A stretch of DNA of 64,000 nucleotides from Sporolactobacillus terrae DSM 11697 (GTDB lineage: Bacteria > Bacillota > Bacilli > Bacillales > Sporolactobacillaceae), in NCBI RefSeq assembly GCF_000648615.1, contig NZ_JFZC01000047.1:1-64000 (forward strand), given 5' to 3'. Below the pieces are notes generated by a model. It saw only the letters and a list, made by a program, of their open reading frames with translations, was not told where the DNA came from and ran no database searches. Position numbers and translations under genes: made by a program. Below, one piece after another: positions 61,208 through 64,000 of the stretch. The number at the start of each line of letters is the position of its first letter. Position 1 is the stretch's first letter.

Positions 61208-63415
61208 ATGATCGATACAAAACAACCATTTACAGTCAGCACACCGGCCATCAAAGTATTAAAACGCGACGGCCGTATTATAGATTTTAATGCTGAGAAA
61301 ATCACAACGGCGCTATTAAAAGCCGCAAAGCACGTTTTTGGCGATTTGGATCCAATCACGTTTCAATTAATCAATGACATTACCGATGATGTGCTCGCTG
61401 AAATCGGATCACGGTTCCATGAAGACATCAAAATTTATGAGATTCAAAATATTGTTGAGCAAACGCTTCTGACCCATCACCAGTATGATATTGCTCAAGA
61501 GTACATCAACTACCGCACCGAGCGTGATTTTGCCCGTAATAAGGCAACCGACATCAATTTCACCATTCGAAAACTCTTACATAAAGATCAATCCATCGTC
61601 AATGAAAACGCGAATAAGGACAGCCAGGTCTTTAATACACAGCGCGATCTTACTGCCGGTACGGTCGCCAAGGCGATTGGACTGAAGATGCTGCCGCCAA
61701 AGGTAGCCAATGCACAGCTTAAGGGAGAGATCCATTGGCATGACCTTGACTATCAGCCATACAGCCCAATGACCAATTGCTGCTTAATCGACTTCAACGA
61801 AATGCTCAATCATGGGTTTAAAATCGGCAATGCAGAGGTCGAACCGCCGCATTCGATTCAAACGGCAACTGCACAAATGGCTCAGATTATTGCCAATGTT
61901 GCTTCCAGTCAATATGGCGGCTGTTCCGCCGATCGTGTGGATGAACTGCTTGCTCCTTTTGCCAAAAAGAATTATGACAAACATTTAACGGATGCGGAAG
62001 AATGGGTTGAAGGAACGGAAAAACAGCAGGCCTTCGCCCGTAAGAAAACGAGAAAAGATATTTACGACGCCATGCAGGCACTCGAATACGAAATCAATAC
62101 ACTCTATTCCTCTCAAGGGCAAACACCTTTTACAACCTTAGGCTTTGGCCTAGGGACCAATTGGATTGAACGTGAAATTCAAAAAGCGATTCTGCGTATA
62201 CGCATTACCGGGTTAGGCAAAGAACACCGCACCGCGATTTTCCCAAAGCTGGTATTCAGTCTGAAACGTGGGCTCAACCTCGATCCGGAAGATCCGAATT
62301 ACGACATCAAACAGCTTGCTGTTGAATGCGCGACAAAACGGATGTACCCGGACGTGCTGATGTATGACAAACTGGTCGAACTGACCGGAAGTTTTAAAGC
62401 ACCGATGGGCTGCCGCTCGTTCCTGCAAGGCTGGCATGATGAGAATGGCAAAGAGGTCAATTCCGGACGAATGAATCTCGGCGTGGTCACGGTTAATCTG
62501 CCGCGCATTGCTCTGGAATCAAAAGGGGACAAGGAAGCCTTTTGGAAGATTCTCCAAGAACGACTGCAGATCTGCAAGGAAGCACTCGTCTTTAAGGTGG
62601 AGCGCGCGAAGCAGGCAACGCCGGACAACGCGCCGATCCTTTATCAATACGGTGCTTTTGGCAAGCGACTAAAGCGTACGGACTCGGTTGATGAACTCTT
62701 CAAGAATCGCCGCGCCACCGTTTCTCTTGGCTACATCGGCCTTTATGAAGTGGGCACCGTTTTTTACGGCAGTACATGGGAAAGCAATCCGGAAGCCAAA
62801 GACTTCGCCATCAGCGTCGTGAAGAAGCTCTGGGAACACTGCCAAGATTGGGAAGAAGAATACGGCTACCATTTCAGCGTATACAGCACACCAAGTGAAA
62901 GCCTGACCGACAAATTCTGCCGCAAAGATACGGAAAAATTCGGCAAAGTGAAGGACATTACCGATAAGGAATACTACACAAACAGCTTCCACTATGATGT
63001 ACGCAAAGCACCGACGCCATTTGAAAAATTAGACTTCGAGAAGGACTTTCCGCCGTATTGCGCTGGTGGATTCATCCATTACTGCGAATATCCGAATCTG
63101 AAGCAAAATCCGAAAGCGCTGGAAGCAGTATGGGATTATGCGTACGACCGCGTCGGCTATTTGGGTACCAATACACCGATTGATCAATGCTTCAAATGCG
63201 GCTTCAAGGGCGAATTCCAACCAACCGAGCGCGGCTTTGAATGCCCGGAATGCGGCAATACCGATCCACAGTCCTGTGACGTTGTAAAAAGAACCTGCGG
63301 TTACTTGGGCAACCCGCAGCAACGACCGATGATTCACGGGCGGCATGTGGAAATCGCATCGCGCGTCAAGCATCTAAGCCTCGGTAACGACAGCAACACG
63401 ATTGCTCGGCAATAA
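61208..63415 (+). CDS. nrdD: Anaerobic ribonucleoside-triphosphate reductase
   Basis: Glycyl-radical enzyme reducing ribonucleoside triphosphates to deoxynucleotides without oxygen. 735 residues. N-terminal ATP cone IKVLKRDGRIIDFNAEKITTALLKAAKHVFG (about 14-105); catalytic barrel with GEIHWHDLDYQPYSPMTNCCLIDF and SSQYGGCSADRVDELLAPF; C-terminal zinc ribbon CFKCGF...CPECG; and the radical glycine in KRTCGYLG (about G698). AAGGGGG is 8 bases before the ATG at 61208; the frame is open from 61160 but lacks a ribosome site there. Forms an operon with nrdG. Confidence 0.95.
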   Translation: MIDTKQPFTVSTPAIKVLKRDGRIIDFNAEKITTALLKAAKHVFGDLDPITFQLINDITDDVLAEIGSRFHEDIKIYEIQNIVEQTLLTHHQYDIAQEYINYRTERDFARNKATDINFTIRKLLHKDQSIVNENANKDSQVFNTQRDLTAGTVAKAIGLKMLPPKVANAQLKGEIHWHDLDYQPYSPMTNCCLIDFNEMLNHGFKIGNAEVEPPHSIQTATAQMAQIIANVASSQYGGCSADRVDELLAPFAKKNYDKHLTDAEEWVEGTEKQQAFARKKTRKDIYDAMQALEYEINTLYSSQGQTPFTTLGFGLGTNWIEREIQKAILRIRITGLGKEHRTAIFPKLVFSLKRGLNLDPEDPNYDIKQLAVECATKRMYPDVLMYDKLVELTGSFKAPMGCRSFLQGWHDENGKEVNSGRMNLGVVTVNLPRIALESKGDKEAFWKILQERLQICKEALVFKVERAKQATPDNAPILYQYGAFGKRLKRTDSVDELFKNRRATVSLGYIGLYEVGTVFYGSTWESNPEAKDFAISVVKKLWEHCQDWEEEYGYHFSVYSTPSESLTDKFCRKDTEKFGKVKDITDKEYYTNSFHYDVRKAPTPFEKLDFEKDFPPYCAGGFIHYCEYPNLKQNPKALEAVWDYAYDRVGYLGTNTPIDQCFKCGFKGEFQPTERGFECPECGNTDPQSCDVVKRTCGYLGNPQQRPMIHGRHVEIASRVKHLSLGNDSNTIARQ

Positions 63416-63429
63416 AGGGAGGCCTTCCA

Positions 63430-64000
63430 TTGGTAAATGATGCGGCTCAGAGAAAACGTCCACGCGACCCGAACCCAAAAACATGGCTGGCCGAACGCTT
63501 GAGCCGGTGCTATATCGCCAGCTACAAACCATTCAATTTCGTAGACGGAGAAGGCGTGCGCTGCAGCCTCTATGTCAGCGGCTGTCCTTTCGACTGTCCC
63601 GGCTGCTACAATAAAGCGGCCCAGAACTTCCGTTACGGGCAACCTTATACCAAGGAGCTGGAGGATCAAATCATTGCCGACATCGGACAGTCTTATGTAC
63701 AAGGCTTGACGCTGCTCGGCGGTGAACCGTTCTTAAACACCGGCGTCTGCCTTTCGCTCGTGAACCGAATCCGAAGCGAGTACGGACAAGCTAAAGATAT
63801 TTGGTCATGGAGCGGCTACACGTGGGAAGAACTGCAGCACGACTCTGAGGACAAGCGCGAACTCCTGTCAAAAATTGATATTCTCGTCGACGGCCGCTTT
63901 GATCTGGCAAAGAAAGACCTGACCCTGCAATTCCGCGGCAGCTCAAATCAGCGGATTATTGATGTGCAGCCGTCCCTGAAAAGCGGCCAAGTCGTCATTT
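63430..64000 (+). CDS. nrdG: Anaerobic ribonucleotide reductase activase, cut by window end
   Basis: Radical-SAM enzyme that installs the glycyl radical on NrdD. The visible 190 residues start at a TTG 7 bases after GGGAGG, 14 bases after nrdD. Motifs: YKPFNFVDGEGVRCSLYVSGCPFDCPGCYN with the CxxxCxxC [4Fe-4S] cluster, and LTLLGGEPFLN (GGE, SAM binding). The N-terminal 20-odd residues (AQRKRPRDPNPKTWLAERL) are an extension beyond the usual start. The frame is open to base 64000, so the C-terminus is missing from the window. Confidence 0.93.
   Translation, partial: MVNDAAQRKRPRDPNPKTWLAERLSRCYIASYKPFNFVDGEGVRCSLYVSGCPFDCPGCYNKAAQNFRYGQPYTKELEDQIIADIGQSYVQGLTLLGGEPFLNTGVCLSLVNRIRSEYGQAKDIWSWSGYTWEELQHDSEDKRELLSKIDILVDGRFDLAKKDLTLQFRGSSNQRIIDVQPSLKSGQVVI

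Noticed and set aside
1-64000. CRISPR arrays, insertion sequences, prophage or integron
   Set aside because: No regularly spaced repeats, transposase, integrase or phage structural genes were seen; the dispersed repeat is degenerate and carries no gene.

Overview
The window looks like the chromosome of a low-to-mid GC, spore-forming, lactic-acid-producing member of the Bacillota; Sporolactobacillus or a close relative is my best guess. This is an inference from gene content, not from a marker gene. One region combines lactic-acid-bacterium traits (D-lactate dehydrogenase, phosphoketolase, malolactic enzyme) with Bacillus-type genes (opuA with a GbsR-type regulator, yhbD plus bactofilin, DUF4183 spore-surface-type proteins). 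There is no prophage, insertion sequence, rRNA operon or CRISPR array. Many genes start with TTG or GTG behind strong Shine-Dalgarno sequences.

Layout. 0-10.6 kb, mostly minus strand: an atypical tRNA-Glu(CUC); the nucleoside salvage operon deoB-pdp-deoC; a ketopantoate-reductase-family dehydrogenase behind a long structured leader with the architecture of a transcription-attenuating riboswitch; the glycine betaine importer opuA(A-B-C), divergent from its GbsR/OpcR-type regulator across a perfect palindromic operator; and D-lactate dehydrogenase with a Rex-like site. 11.1-19.5 kb: a probable spore-surface glycan locus with two DUF4183 proteins, a Rossmann protein, a PseB-like dehydratase, a decayed and an intact glycosyltransferase, a DUF1796 protein and a sugar epimerase. 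19.9-27 kb: a lipoprotein, a short-chain dehydrogenase, an aminotransferase, a YtcJ-like amidohydrolase, an internally deleted DNA glycosylase, and a yhbD-bactofilin pair whose bactofilin gene has three frameshifts.

27-38.4 kb, plus strand: an amino acid permease, an orphan LacI regulator, and a seven-gene peptide-uptake cluster (binding protein, two permeases, two ATPases, a DUF1028 protein, a PucR-type regulator). 38.4-51.3 kb: a DUF2075 ATPase, fused MsrA-MsrB, a beta-helix acyltransferase, phosphoketolase, a ROK-kinase relic, GNAT, a pair of perfect DnaA boxes, a quinone oxidoreductase, small unknown proteins, an aldo-keto reductase, a PfoR/EIIC-like membrane protein and a lone MetQ-like lipoprotein. 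51.3-64 kb: L-cysteine desulfidase; a malolactic locus (mleS, a DASS-type carrier, mleR); a Fur-controlled siderophore importer without its ATPase; an XRE regulator; and anaerobic ribonucleotide reductase nrdDG under a promoter overlapped by NrdR boxes (nrdG runs off the end).

The genes suggest facultative anaerobic sugar fermentation to D-lactate (with phosphoketolase), malate decarboxylation, osmoprotection, peptide scavenging and sporulation. A degenerate intergenic repeat family recurs at about 0, 5.3, 9.4, 19.6, 31.5 and 49 kb. The most novel items are the structured leader at 4951-5140, the spore-surface locus, the odd tRNA, and the several half-decayed genes.
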